Shown here: positions 11,169 to 23,957 of the stretch, in pieces
How positions within the stretch are numbered: position 1 is the stretch's first letter
How the letters are laid out: each line of letters starts with the position of its first letter
NCBI RefSeq assembly: GCF_000524195.1
Contig: NW_020170381.1
Coordinates: 3,674,642 to 3,738,641 of the forward strand
Length of the DNA: 64,000 bases
Origin: Echinococcus granulosus
Lineage: Eukaryota; Platyhelminthes; Cestoda; Cyclophyllidea; Taeniidae
Direction of reading: 5' to 3'
Program-made: the position numbers and the translations under genes
The notes under the pieces: model-generated
Databases searched by the model: none
What the model was told of the DNA's origin: nothing
The model's input: the letters and a program-made list of their open reading frames with translations, nothing else

Positions 11169-14100
11169 GTCTCCAGTAGTTATTCTATCTCATTGTATGT
11201 TTGTCCTGTCCACGCGCGCGCACGCGTCCATCTCCAGTGAAATTTTACCCTCACGCATTAATTTTGAGAGGTAGATCGCGCCGAATTGATATATTCTACA
11301 CCCATGTTTCCTGCTGTAGCTAAAGTGAGGCAGCTTTCCTTATCTCGTTTCTCACCTTCAACAATTCATTCAGAATTCTCCCTCACAAGACCACTTTCCG
11401 TCGAACTGTGTATAGTGACTATGCACTTGGACCTCCCTAACTGTGTACATACAGCATTTCACATCCTAGACAGTGTCTTCGGGCAAAAGATTGTACATTT
11501 ATAGTATTCCGTTGAGGCCTTTTCGTCCTAGTCGAGTTAGCTTTTGCCTGTCTTCCTCTAAACGTGTAAAAATTGTGTATGTTTATATTTATTTTTGGAA
11601 TATGTATAGCACCGGCCCCCGTCATACACTCATTATGTTCAAGTGCTTGTGTATTTGTTTTAGCACTGCGCGGTAGTCCGCACTTGCCGTTTTTCCTACC
11701 GTTTTTTCCCCGACGGGTAATTTTAGTGATTCGGTTTGACGACATCATTGATAAGGACTGGAGGATCGTGCAGTTAAATCAGATTTCTCAGATTTGACAC
11801 GCTTACTGCTAGCATGTGGGGGTCTCTTGACATCGACCTTTGTCGAATGTAATTGTCGGCATCCACTTCGTCTACTACTTTGTCGATTCGAAAGTGATTG
11901 TTTGTGGTGCTATGACCCGCTCGGTTCGTACTCTACCGGTCGTAGCCTGCTTGGTGAGGCTGTAAGCGCGCCATTTAGACGGGTTGGTGCTATTGACGTT
12001 AAAACTGCTCAACCCAATTTGTGACCGATGGTGGGTGTTGGTACCCCGCTTTATGTGAACTGGTGGCTCCGCCTCAGCCATGATTGGCTACCGGTTAGTC
12101 ATTAATTTTGGTTACTGGCCTGCGTAAGGCCTAGAATGTCACAGGTTGGCTTTGTCCAGAGGCTGAAGGTGCCTTCTGTGTGGTGTGAGTTCCGAGCGAA
12201 TTGGTGTTTCTCCGACGGGACCTCGCTGTACACAATTGGAAGGGGTGACGAAACTGAGTTGCGTATTCAAATGACGGGGGCTAGTGTCACTTCGTCTAGT
12301 TTTGAGCGTCGGTCTCGGTGACCTCCCTACTGACTTCTACCTGGATTAGCAAAAAGTAATGACATATGCGGAAGCCATCTGTGGAACTTCTCGTTGGAAG
12401 CGTCCAGGTTAAGGTTAAGGTTGATAAAGCACGCAATGGGACAACTTGGTTTCATCCTCTGCTTTTGTTAGCCCTGGTGTGGTACTGCTCTAGTGGCGTT
12501 CTCGTCTATCCCGCCATTTCTCATCCCTCTGCAATTTTGGGAACATTAAGCTTTCTTGTAAGTACTGTGCGTGACTTCTTCGGTGGCAGCATCTGACATT
12601 GAAGTGGTTGCGAACGTAAACACTGTCGGCGTTTCTCCTGTGAGTCCCTCTACACTTAGTCCCCTATGAAGGGTGATTCATCCAGCCGGCGCAATCGAGA
12701 TTGTTGTTCTTTTGAGGTGGCTTTGCTTGCTGCCGCCAAGTCTGGGAGTCAGAATTAGTGTAAACGCACAAGAGAGCTTGAGAAGTAGTAGCCAACCCGC
12801 ATGGCGCCGGCATGCAGGTCGGGTGGATGGACGGGTTTGCGCGACCCTATATACAATTGCAAGAAGTATCGTCACGCTATAGCTTCACTGATACGAGGTG
12901 GGGTTCGCATTGTCATCAACGATCAGTCACCTAATTGTTATCGCCATTCTCTTGCAGCAACTGTTTCTCCCTTTTTGTTCATATGACATTTTCAAGTGGC
13001 ATCTGAGTATTGTGAATCATTTCTTTGTATTGGTTTGTTTATATGGCGATTAAAAATGTGCACATTGAAGTCCCTTTTGAGTTCAACAATGGATGCCAAA
13101 TGCTTAAGCCTGTTTGAGATGTCGGAAGTGGTTGTGCATCAACTTTCGTCACCACTTTCCGCAAGCGCAAAGAAAACTGGGCATCTTTCATCTCCTCATG
13201 TAAAATTTACTTGCTGAATTGGGCAAATAACTGCTTCGAAATGAAAAAGGTGGATTCACAGAACAGAAGTGCCTTTTCTTGGGGCTAAAGATACTGGCAT
13301 TCATTTCTCTCGAAGTAATCAAAGTTGAAAGTCACTGAAACCGTTGGTTTGAAATGCTTTTTAGTTTATCTTAAAAAGCAGCAAAGCATAGACGTGTATC
13401 AAGGCGAAAAGAGATCCTCTTTGCTATTTACTACCCCATTGGTCGGAGTAAAGGCTAACACTACATACTTGGCCCACTAATTGTGGCATTTAACCGGCTA
13501 AAAAGTCTGTTCGCGGGAATCGCGTTACATGCATCTAGTTGCGTTGTGATTGGCAGTGTTTCTCCAAAGTGACATTAGGATACGAAGCATACTAACATGA
13601 ATTTCTGTCCAACGGCAATGCCTTACATTAATAGTTTGACAGTGGATCGCTCCACTTTGATTGGCCACATTTTCGCGAGCCTCATTAGTTAGAGTGAACC
13701 AATCAAATTGGAATGCCGTGCACGCCACCTGTAGAAACACCATTGGCCTGTTGGTTTATCGATTAGTCCTTCCAAAAAATAACGCGGTTGAATTATATCC
13801 TCCCCAAATTTAATGTTTTTTGCTCCTCTTCTCAATAGGGATTGCTCAATCATGTAATCCTGACACAACAGTGATCACTGACTTGACGGCCTTATGAATG
13901 GCTTATTTGCGAGACCACTTTTTCGTCAATCATTTAATATTTACTGATGTCAATTTCGCGCTGAGCTAGAAACGCATCTCCTACATGAATTGTTCAGCTG
14001 TTAGACATTCTCAACCGAATAAATGTCTCGATCAGGGTGAATTCGTATCACGTGGACTTCAGGGGCTGCGCGTTAGGATTAGTTGCTGATTCCAATCGTA

Positions 14101-17100
14101 CTTGCATGAGGACTTTACATTTTTGTTTGGTAAAGACACGTGACTTGTTGGCGATCTGAATTGTAATTAGGGGTTAATTTACCACTTGGGCTTTGGAATT
14201 ACCAAGTAATAAAAGCATTTGTTAGTTTCCTGGCCATGTAGATTTCACAATTTGAACTTGTGCTTATTTGTTTAAAAACTGTCTATGAGGAAATATGAAT
14301 TGTTCATAAATCCCCTTTTTGATATCATCATAGAATGTGTTTCCACTGCACCAACTTCCCTGTCAAAAAAATCTGCTTTCCCTAAGGCCAAGCCAGCTGT
14401 TCGGATATTCTTGATTCCAAACCAGGGCAATTCATTTAAAACGCGATTTCCAATTGTTTTAAAATTTGGTAGTGAATAATGATGTGAATAAAATTGATAA
14501 CTCTAAATACTGTAAAATATGTCGGAGTGTTCGATGTGTGTTTACCATCCCCTAGAGAATAGGGTATGAGTACGCTTTTTATTTTTCTAAACAGCTATTC
14601 TGCTACCTAATAGAGAAGCACATTTTGATAACTCATTTCAAGCGCTAGGTGAATTCGATACCCTGGGATCCTGTGGTTTTTTTCAAAGGCAGTAACCAAT
14701 GTAGGGTTTGAGTTATCTCTCAAGGTGTGTGGAAGTAGCCGGAGAACTAATAACCTAAACGGTGTGTGCAATTCGACATGCCACCAAAATAAGTGCTCTA
14801 CCATAGAGAGTAAATGCAGTTAAAATCTCTATCATTCTACAGAACAACTTCCTTCCTGTTTTGAGCCACGTTCCCAACACTCCCCAAGGTCAATCATTTT
14901 AATTCAATCGTAAAAAGTCGCTCAGTGAAATTGTGATCATCTGCGGGATGAGAAGGAGGATTGGGCAACAGCTTTGCATCATGGATATAATACCCATCAT
15001 CAGCAATGCATTTGCAAATTTTGATGAAATTCCTAAGTGTCATATTCTCTGCCGAAAAGTAATGCTCAAGGCTGGAATTCATTTATATGTGAGCGTACTG
15101 TAGAAAGCGATTGGTTTTTGCAGAATCATTTACAAAAGCAGTAGGGATTAGATCATAATCACACACAATTATGCCCATGTCGATATCTGCAGCAATTCTT
15201 GAAAGATGAAAGATGGCACTAATGTCAGAAACCATCCTTTTGTGACGTTTTGGGATACAGCCAGCAATAAGTCGTGTTTCCTTTTAAGAATGAGTGGACC
15301 ATTACTGGCGGCAGAATATTGAGGCGTGAGTCGCGCGTACCCGGAAGTAACTTTATTGTAATCGTATTGGAAGGTTAGAAAACTAGCACTACAAGTAATA
15401 TAATGTGCGTCATGCCATCTATTGTGAAAAATGAGGACTCCAATGGTGGAATCTAGTAAAAAAAGGAGTTTTAACATTGTTAAGTAAACACGCATAAATT
15501 AACACGGTCATGTACTGTGAGATGAGTGTTAGAAGCACAGAAAAGCGTAACGGAGTTATTTGCATCTTCTTCCAATGATATACACAACCAAGGCAAATGG
15601 CTTCATGCGGCATTGCATCCATCTCGGTTTTTAGGTGCCATTTTGTTGCACTGTGGTATTTATCATTTCGGTAGCCAGCGAGAGTACTCTAAAGCGCTGT
15701 CAGAGATAAACAAGAGTAGAATGATCAATTATCTTGAAAAGTAGAAGGTTTTCAGTTCAGAATTTGCAAGGCATTTCAATGCGACGCAGCCAGTTGCGTC
15801 CACTGACTGATGAAAGGCTTTCATTGGGGAGCAGAGCTAAAGACAGGGCGATAGCTTGCGGTAAGAAAAATATGAATGAATTTTGGAGATGTCTAGCCAT
15901 TTTTGCGGCAAATTTGTGACCTCCGACAACTCCTAACGATTCAATTTCCCCTCTTTTTTACTCTTCCGGTGTTAACATGACAATGAAGTTTAATCCGTTG
16001 GATTCAGATCAGGCTCCAATGGACTCGGATGCGAGATAAGCTCAAAAAAACGAGAGTTTTTAGCAGTAACAATTCCTTTTTATTTTCCTTGCGAATTCGC
16101 ATGGCTTTGTATGACCGCTCTAACATTTTGCTTCAAGTCTCATCCAACTTGTATCCAGTTCGCCATACGTGAATTTTTCTCAAATCCTTCGGATAGGAGA
16201 CAAATGACGTCAATCACAGTCCATTGCGCTGCCATCTTCCCAGCCTGCAGGAAAGACAACGCAGGACACTTGGTTCATAAATTACAGCTACATGGGAACT
16301 ATGCAGAAGCTGAATAGACTGAATAGGAGATATGACTTGAATACTGACGCTTTCAATTTCTTTAAGTGCATCAAATGATCGTCTTAGATTTTCAGTCCTC
16401 AACAAGTCTGAGATTCAACCATTGCATCTCCTTAAGGTTTATTACTAAAGTGGTGTTTTTTGCTCAGTTAAATTATCCCTGTCAGAACACTTTTCAAGTA
16501 ATTTTAATGGCATATACAAAGTTTTGTAGTTAATAAAGTATTATGCCTCTGGCAGCGCTACCACTTTCTTCAAAAACGCAATCACATTCCGCTTTGAAGG
16601 CACGAGTCTACGGTTAGCGTCACATTGGGAGCAAAAAGCAGCTTCGGGATTTTTGTCCACCAACAGCAAATTTACACCAAATTTTCAAACAAATAGTTAA
16701 AAAAAATGAATACTGACTGTTCTTTTTTCCGGAAACCAAAAAAGCGACTTGGTTGGGGATTAGTAAATAACCAATAATGCTGCAAAGAATCGCATAATTA
16801 CACAAAAGCGAAAAATTGAGTTGAAAGCAGATGCTTTTCATACTTCAGGCTCAAAATCTACTCCCAGTCTTATTTTGCAAATGTGAGTCACAGAGAAGAC
16901 TCTACCACCACAGCTCAGAGTATTTACTGCTTTAATTTGACACCCGTTTTGAGCAATATCTATGGCAAGAGCTGAGAGAATATGAGTATCCTCAGGTCTG
17001 TTTTATTGTTTTAAGCTCACATAAACTTTCTGTGGCACATGGTTTGGTGCAATAAGTTATCCTGAACTGAGTCAGTTATTGAAAATGGGGCGTAGTATTT

Positions 17101-17284
17101 TTGCAACGCTGATGGGTTCGCCTCTGTCCATTAATGCCTAAACAAACAATAGAGTAACCACAAGTCCGGATATGTTGCTTTTATTTGATTTGCCATCGGT
17201 GTAATACTAACCATTTTCGCAAGACCTCTTAGGCCAAAAACTGTTTACGTTAATAGCAAGCAAAAGTTAGGTTTTCGTCTTGTT
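11169..17284. other. 3' flank of the PHD-CXXC gene and spacer
   Basis: No supported gene. 11169-13200 is pyrimidine-rich and less AT-rich than the rest, with a cacgcgcgcgcacgcg run near 11212-11227. It could be a long 3' untranslated region. Open stretches at 11794-12024, 12136-12321 and 12366-12596 (the last one hydrophobic) have no recognisable domain or convincing splice sites. An AATAAA at 14018 is one possible polyadenylation signal, but I cannot tie it to a transcript. 13200-17284 is AT-rich with only short open frames. Confidence 0.45.
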
Positions 17285-17445
17285 TTCGCGGGAACTGAGG
17301 CTCCGCCTTTGTACTTCCGATGGGTGGCACGGCCTAGAGGCACGTCAATGGTCCCGCCCCTCCAGCACTTTTGTATACCGACAATACATATTCTGCCCGA
17401 GGATTGTGTCCTCTTTCGTCTTCAGCGAAGTCCCAGGGAGCTACA
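17285..17445 (+). repeat. Interspersed repeat copy
   Basis: A copy of the short repeat family. It shows the family order: ccgatgggtggcacggcc block, then ataccgacaatacatattct, then gcccgag, then tctttcgtcttcag and a gctaca end. No coding content. Confidence 0.65.
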
Positions 17446-18237
17446 ATGTATCCAATGATCAGGCGGAATGTAAAACAAATAAATTAGCATAAAACACGTT
17501 TTTAGGAATAAAATCTGGCACTTGTCAAAAATTGCATAATGAGAAATTTCACTTTGCATACTTGTAGTAACTACTTGGAAGAGTTTCACCAAACTTGTGA
17601 AATTTTCATATTATTAACAATTTTAAAGTTCTCTTTTGTGGACTTTCGTGACTAATTTTTTTGTTGAACAAAATATTAGGACAGATTAGTTAGTCAACGA
17701 AACATTCGACTTCGATGGTTTCAAGTACCTGAAAGTTTTGGTGGAGGTATTTGCGTAAGTCATCTGTTTTCGCCCTTTCAATCCAAGGGCAGCTAGTGCG
17801 TGAAATTCCTGGGACGCAGGGACCTGGCCCTGAGATGGATCATCATTTTTGCATAGATCTTATGTCCCCGTCTACGTTTCTCTTCAAGAGCTCTGAGTGT
17901 ATTTTAGGGAAGTTTTGTTTTGTTGACTTTATCCTCTGCTTCGCTGACTTCGGGTTTCAACTACTACTTCTGAAGAACTCACCGACCTATTTTGTTGACA
18001 ACCCAGAAAAGTGTCCCATTGGTCTCTAAATGAATTGAAGATGAGTTCACACTAAATTTAAAAATAAAACCTATTCTTAAATCACACAGAAGTGTTTTGT
18101 GTGCCTATGCAGCTTCAGCGTGGAAGATTGTGCCTACCGTTTATCATGAGGTATTCTTCTAACTAAACACGGTTTTCAAGACAGGAACGACTTCGTTTTG
18201 GGGCTAAGTGTGGCTGAATAACTCCTAAAATTCTAGC

Positions 18238-18430
18238 GCTCTGAGACTACCCTGAAGACGAAAGAAGACATAATACTCGGGCAGAATATGTATTGGCGAC
18301 GTGCAGCAGGGCCTAGGGCTACTGGCCTGGCCCACAGGCCAGCACACCCGGCGAAGATACAACGGTGGAGCACTTAAGTGGCTCCTTCATAAAAAAAAAT
18401 CAAGAGCTAGGCAAACAACCGACGCATTAC
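18238..18430 (-). repeat. Interspersed repeat copy, near full length
   Basis: Reverse-orientation copy. Read on the plus strand it starts ctgagactaccctgaagacg, continues with the actcgggcagaatatgt block, a cctggcccacaggcca hairpin, then acaacggtggagcacttaag and ends near gacgcattac. It is one of the most complete copies and suits consensus building. Confidence 0.7.
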
Positions 18431-20140
18431 AAAATATCCATTAAAAGCTACTCAAGTACCAATGAATTTTTTAACAGGTAGTTAAATACCTTTTCGGAAA
18501 AATTAATCTCCAAATAAAAAGTGGAGGAACAATTGGCTTTTCAAATCGCAAATTGCACCCAAATTCCACATTTGGATATAATGCATTCGTAAGCCGCGGA
18601 GTTACACTTTCGAAAACAAGAAGTGAAGTGGCGAAACTCTTGGGTGAATTTTCAAAATCTTCAACCAATTTTCAAAGTTTCTTGCCAAAAGCAGTACTCA
18701 TTAATTCTTAACTGACTTGTTTGAATTCCCATTGGTGAATGAAGGCTCTCGACATTTGATAAATTTCTTTGCCAAAATGCAAAATTTAAAATTCCACCTA
18801 CCTTTTTACCTGCGCAGAGCAAGAGTTCTAAATTTTTATTGAAATCATTTTTGCAACACTATAACTTCACATAAACAAAGATTCGAGCCAAGTTTACTGG
18901 TTTACTCAGAACATGGACGTTTTTGCAGTAGTGATCTACAAAGCTACAGATCTCATCAAAAAATACTGATTTCCACCGTGCTTAACCCCCCAATTTTTAA
19001 ACACCGTCAATTTTCCAGATTTTTATTTTTCTACTCATTTGTACCGATGCTGATGTCTCTGGATGTGGCCATCCACCACCTGTGATGCAGGAGTTGGAAG
19101 TGTTCGTGCAGTTCATCTCCTAGGCAATCAAATTCTCCCCATTTTTACATATTTTTAATATATAAGAAGACTCAGTGATGCTATACTATAGCTTTACCTC
19201 TATTCAGCTAAGAGCAAACTTGAGTTCTTTTGGATACTAACTGCTAATATAACCTTGTAAACAGGATAAATGTAATCATATTTCTTACCAAGTTTTTTCT
19301 TCTCAAGATTGGCGCGAAAGAATTTTGACTTGAAGAAATGTTCTAAGATACAATTGGAGGAATTCGTATCAAAAAGAGTGTAAAGTGAAAGCTGGGCCAA
19401 TGAATGAGTGACTTGACCCTAATGTTCAGTCGACGGATCACACGCTAGGATTTGGTACCATTTCAAAGAGACGGCGGTTAGCCCTACTGTTGATGCTGTT
19501 GTTTCTGTCACACTACCAGATAAACATGGATGCAACCGCACTGCATTCAACGTACTTTTAGCTTAGGGGCCATTAACCTTTGGTAATGCTGCCCTGTTAC
19601 GGACGATATTGCAAGCAATCATGCTTTCAACAACAAAAATAACGACAGTTATAAATTTTTAAAAATGCCTATTGCTTAACAATTTTGGCCGATCAAGGCA
19701 AGTCGAGGCAATGCTGTTAGCTGGGAATCACTCGGGAGATTTAGCCGCCTTATTCTATGCTATGATCACTGGCTAAAAATATGTACCAGTGTGCTACCTA
19801 CTCAAAGAACTGCCCATAAAAGTGGGGATGAGAAAACGGAGAAGGGTTGATTATTTTAATGTTTGAATTGTTTAAATTTCTTACGTTGGCTACACAGAAA
19901 AGACCGACGCGGTAAGCTGTTGCATGATTGTTAATGAAGTAGACACCATCATAATGGAATAATGATACAGTTCTTCCCTAACAGATCATTGACGTAGAGG
20001 CAAAATAAAAAAAATATGAATTGTCCTTGCACGTCTATGCTGAGAACTTTCACGGCATTAAATGGGAATGTGAGAATAACGCAATTCCTGAGGGCACTGT
20101 GCTTATTTTTTTTTTCCTGTCCAAATGATGATGTACTGCC

Positions 20141-20400
20141 CTGCGACTTCCCAGAAGACGAAAAAAGACATAGTACTTGGGCGAAATATGTATGCATATT
20201 TGACGTATAGTAGGGCTTGAGGTTTTTGACATGGGTCGAGGGCCGAAATACAATAGTGAAGACCCAAAGTGGCTTCTTTACCAAAACCGAGAGTCAAACA
20301 AACAACCAACGTATTACATAGCCCCTCTCTCCTTTTGAGTGTCGTAGCCGGCGCTCCCCTTGGTCAGCCAACAGAGCATAGTCGGTGCTCTAAAGAAAAC
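20141..20400 (-). repeat. Interspersed repeat copy with 5' extension
   Basis: Reverse-orientation copy starting at ctgcgacttcccagaagacg and reaching the caacgtattac block near 20317. It seems to continue into gccggcgctccccttggtca and the reverse complement of cagcaccgactatg, up to about 20400. The same extension occurs on the plus strand near 23748 and 26824, so the full element is longer than the common 190-bp core. Confidence 0.6.
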
Positions 20401-21014
20401 ATCCATAAGCTAACCTAACCGTTATCGGAATTCCATTCGACGGAAGGGATACGTGACTGCAACTTCACTGATCCCTCTCGACAACTTTACTAGATTTGGA
20501 GTTTCGCCCTGTTAGAGAACTGTATCGGGGGCGATGAATGGGCTGACCATCGCGCGTGTCCATTCCTAGTAGTACGAACACTGGCTTGAAAGTAGTCACG
20601 TAACAACAGATGGGGTTTTAACTTAGTTCCTGGGGAAAATCGGTTTCGCGTCTATTCCTCCTTGCCACTGTCTTCATTTCAGTTCTCCCCACCCATATGT
20701 CTACCCTAGTTCCATCCAACTAGTAGAGAAGTGGAGGAGGCATCGCGTGTTTTATTCGTTGGCATCAACATGCAGGTACGGTTCATGGCAAATGTCACCC
20801 GCTACAAGTTGTTAAGTAGCATTCCTGTAAAATATAAGACTGGGTCATTTTCCGAAGGTAGACGTAGTATTCAGCCCTTCTGTTAGGGGTCGCCACATTT
20901 TCACCCATCCACAGCATATGCCCCTCATCCTTCATGTAAAGATTTATCACCCAAGGTAGAAATCAGGGTAGCCGTCCTCTAAGACCGGGTTAGGAGTCCG
21001 TTGCCATCAATGCT

Positions 21015-21200
21015 GTACCCCGAGACTTACCTGAAGACGAATGATGATATAATACTCGGGCGGAATATGTACTGTCGACATACAGAAGGGATTGAAGCTA
21101 CTGGCACGGCCCGGAGGCCAGACCGCTCAGCGAAGGCACAATGGTGGAGGCCCTAATTGGCCCGTTACTGCTTTCGAGAGTTAAACATGCAACTAAAGTA
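21015..21200 (-). repeat. Interspersed repeat copy
   Basis: Reverse-orientation copy: gagacttacctgaagacgaa, then actcgggcggaatatgtact, gtcgacatacagaaggg, the hairpin segment ggcacggcccggaggccag, then aaggcacaatggtgga. The 3' part closely matches 58165-58285. Confidence 0.7.
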
Positions 21201-22355
21201 TAGCAGATAACTCTATATTTGCAATTCACTTTTAACCTATTTGTTTTGTTTTATTTTAATATTGTTGTATAACAATGTGGTTTAAAGGGTGGTTCTCGTT
21301 TCAAATTGGTGGTCCAGTGATATTGCAACATTATGATCTGTTTTGATATTATGGGAATCCCAGGGAAAATATTATTGTTCAATTTTGAGGTACTCTTAGC
21401 TTTTAACTTTATAGTACCTTGAACCTAGTTAATTGAATGATTTTACCTCCAGTCATTAACGGACCTGAGAATATGTATAAGTAGCGAAGTAAAATAAGGT
21501 GCAAGTTATGTGACGCATCTCTTGCTGTCATTATTATTCGCTCTATATTAGTGAATTTGCCTGACTTCGGACATTTTCCCTCAAGATATTATCAATAACA
21601 GGCATAGCGTGTGCACCTCCCGTTTTTTATCCTCTCCACTCGGTATCGCATTTTCTGTTTTTACACACTACTTCACGAGATAATTAAGGAAACTACTTCT
21701 TTTACACTGACGATAGTAGGATCTAAAATACTATACCCCATGTCCATTTGGTAAGCATTTATTGACCATAAAATTCATATCTCAATGCAATTTAAAGCAA
21801 TGTGTATATGTGATAATCAATGGCCGTGACACTTGGGAAATATTTTACACGAAATACGCAAACATTTCCACCACAAATGCGCCTTCACATCGGGGTTAAG
21901 CAGGCTCGGGTGAGGATGATGTTGGTCACCAACTAAGACGTCGCGTCGCCGTGCTTTGTGCATTCACCTCGCGCCATCCTCGCGGTGCCACGTGATGACT
22001 CAGCGGCCTGACCAATCAGGAATGAAAGCGTGGCAATGAAAAATCGATACTTAATTGGCCCCATGCGGTTATTGGAGGAAATTGTCACTGCAAACTTACT
22101 TGACTCGTGCCTAGGATTCATCATTTGGGCATTCGGAGTAGTCACAAGGCATGTTGTAGTCTTGTAATTCTTTGGTTTTGGGATATTTGGTACATCCGAA
22201 TGCATAAACGGCAGTTTTAATTGAAAGAGGAAGAAAAGTAAATTTACAATCTAAGGTTACAAATTCAACAATTTTTTTATGTTTAGCCTGTTTTAACGGT
22301 AAGTGTGTTAAGAAAATGAGCCAAATATAGAAAGGTAGCCCTTTTCCCCCATCAC

Positions 22356-22492
22356 GACACTCTTTCGAAGACGAAAGAAGCCATAGTACTCCAATCCGGG
22401 GGCCAGCCCATCCGGCGAAGGTGAAATAGCGGAGCAGCTAAGTGGCCTCTTTACCAAAATCGAGAGCTGACTAAACAACCAATGCGTTACAT
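22356..22492 (-). repeat. Interspersed repeat copy with internal deletion
   Basis: Reverse-orientation copy lacking the gcagaatatgt to gtagc middle: catagtactcc joins directly to ccgggggccagcccatccgg. The end aaaatcgagagctgactaaa followed by aaccaatgcgttacat is well kept. Confidence 0.65.
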
Positions 22493-23747
22493 CTCCAAGC
22501 GAACAAAAGTGAGGGGATAAACTTTATTTTCATTACGTAAGTGTGAGGTGAAAGAGAAGGCATAAGGCGTTGTTTATTCCTAGTCGTGGAATTGTACCTG
22601 GGAAAGTTTGTTTCAAAGGGCCTAATCTCGCCCATTTCAAAATGGAGTTCCTCCACACAATGTCAACGCCCATATAAGCACAAAAAGGGTGGTTCAAAAT
22701 CTTCCTCCCTCATTGAGGAGGTAAATAGCAAAGGCCTATTATCTGACACCCATAACCATGCTTAATAATAAAACGTATTTAAGGGAAATTCTTATTTTGG
22801 CATTGAAAGATTAACAGCACCAGAATTTGCAAAAGTGCCAGTAAGTAGTGCAGGAGAACTATTTCACAAGTGACAGACGCCCACATGACTTAGAAAACTT
22901 TAATTGAATAAAAGCCACAAGTCCTGGAATATACAATATCATGTTCATTCAAATCAAAATTGAAGACCTAACCTTCAAAGGCTAACAGGCACGCTTTATT
23001 TTCGAAACCCCAAATAACATTACGGTTCTGTGAGGTAATCAAGTTTTACCTCGGAACGGGAAAATCCATAAGCATTTGTGCCAGTAGAGGCAGCAGCACC
23101 AGAGATGCATTCCGAATGCACAAAACCCGGGGCATTAAGTGCTGTCCCGTCTATTGTAAGCGTTTCCACTTGTGCAGTTCATTCTTTTTTTTACTTTAAA
23201 ATACTGACAGAAATGAAAGCTTAGTGCCATTTTACCGGATCATGAAGCATTAAAATATGACCTATGTGCTGGAAAATAAATAAAATGTGTTGCTGGAATG
23301 TTGATGCTACCTGCCCCATCTCTGCTTTTCGTACCAGGCTGACAAAATTTGCCTGAGAAATGTTTGTGTGTTTTTGTGTAATAAAAAGGCTGTAGGTTGG
23401 TTAAGATGTCAAAAAAGTATCATTGTTAGGAGACGGGTGAATTGCATCGATGAACAACAATGATGACCTTTTGTAGAGATTGAGTTTAACCGAATCGAAG
23501 ATGCTGATGTTGCACTGATGTAGTTCACTGAAAACCAGTACGACCAATTAAACCCCAGTGGCCCCTTCATTTGTAGTCTTATGCATCGAGTAGATTGAAT
23601 TTACACAATCCAAGCTTAAGGACCAAGTCTTGCATTGATCCAACAGCACCGCGTATACTTCGTCCAAAAAGTTCATGTTATGCTGAGGTTGACCATGAGT
23701 GCAACTGTACTGCTTGAATTATTTCTTTGGTTGGTGTTTTTCTTACA

Positions 23748-23957
23748 GCACCGAATACTTTGTGATGGTCAGCATGGAAGGTTGACTAAGGGCAGCGGAG
23801 GAGTTATTTGCTTAACTCTTCGGGCAATCGTACTTTCGCTCGGTAGGATGGCCCCAGGGCCAGGAGAGTAGCCTTAACCCTTCTGCATGTTGATAATACA
23901 TATTCTGTCCTGATATTAAGTCTTCTTCCGTCTTTGGGAAAGTCTCTAGGTGCTACA
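23748..23957 (+). repeat. Interspersed repeat copy with 5' extension
   Basis: It starts with cagcaccgaatactttgtga and the ggttgactaagggcagcgga segment, then the aggatggccccagggccagg hairpin, the tgttgataatacatattctg block and a ctaggtgctacat end. It supports a repeat unit longer than 200 bp. Confidence 0.6.

Noticed and set aside
12366..12596. Small hydrophobic open frame downstream of the CFP1-like gene
   Set aside because: 76 codons only, in the pyrimidine-rich 3' flank where T-rich DNA produces hydrophobic readings by chance.
18238..18300. Hammerhead ribozyme in the repeat, suggested by ctgaagacgaaa
   Set aside because: The core words are adjacent without a stem II, and no matching stems I and III or GUH cleavage site could be placed.
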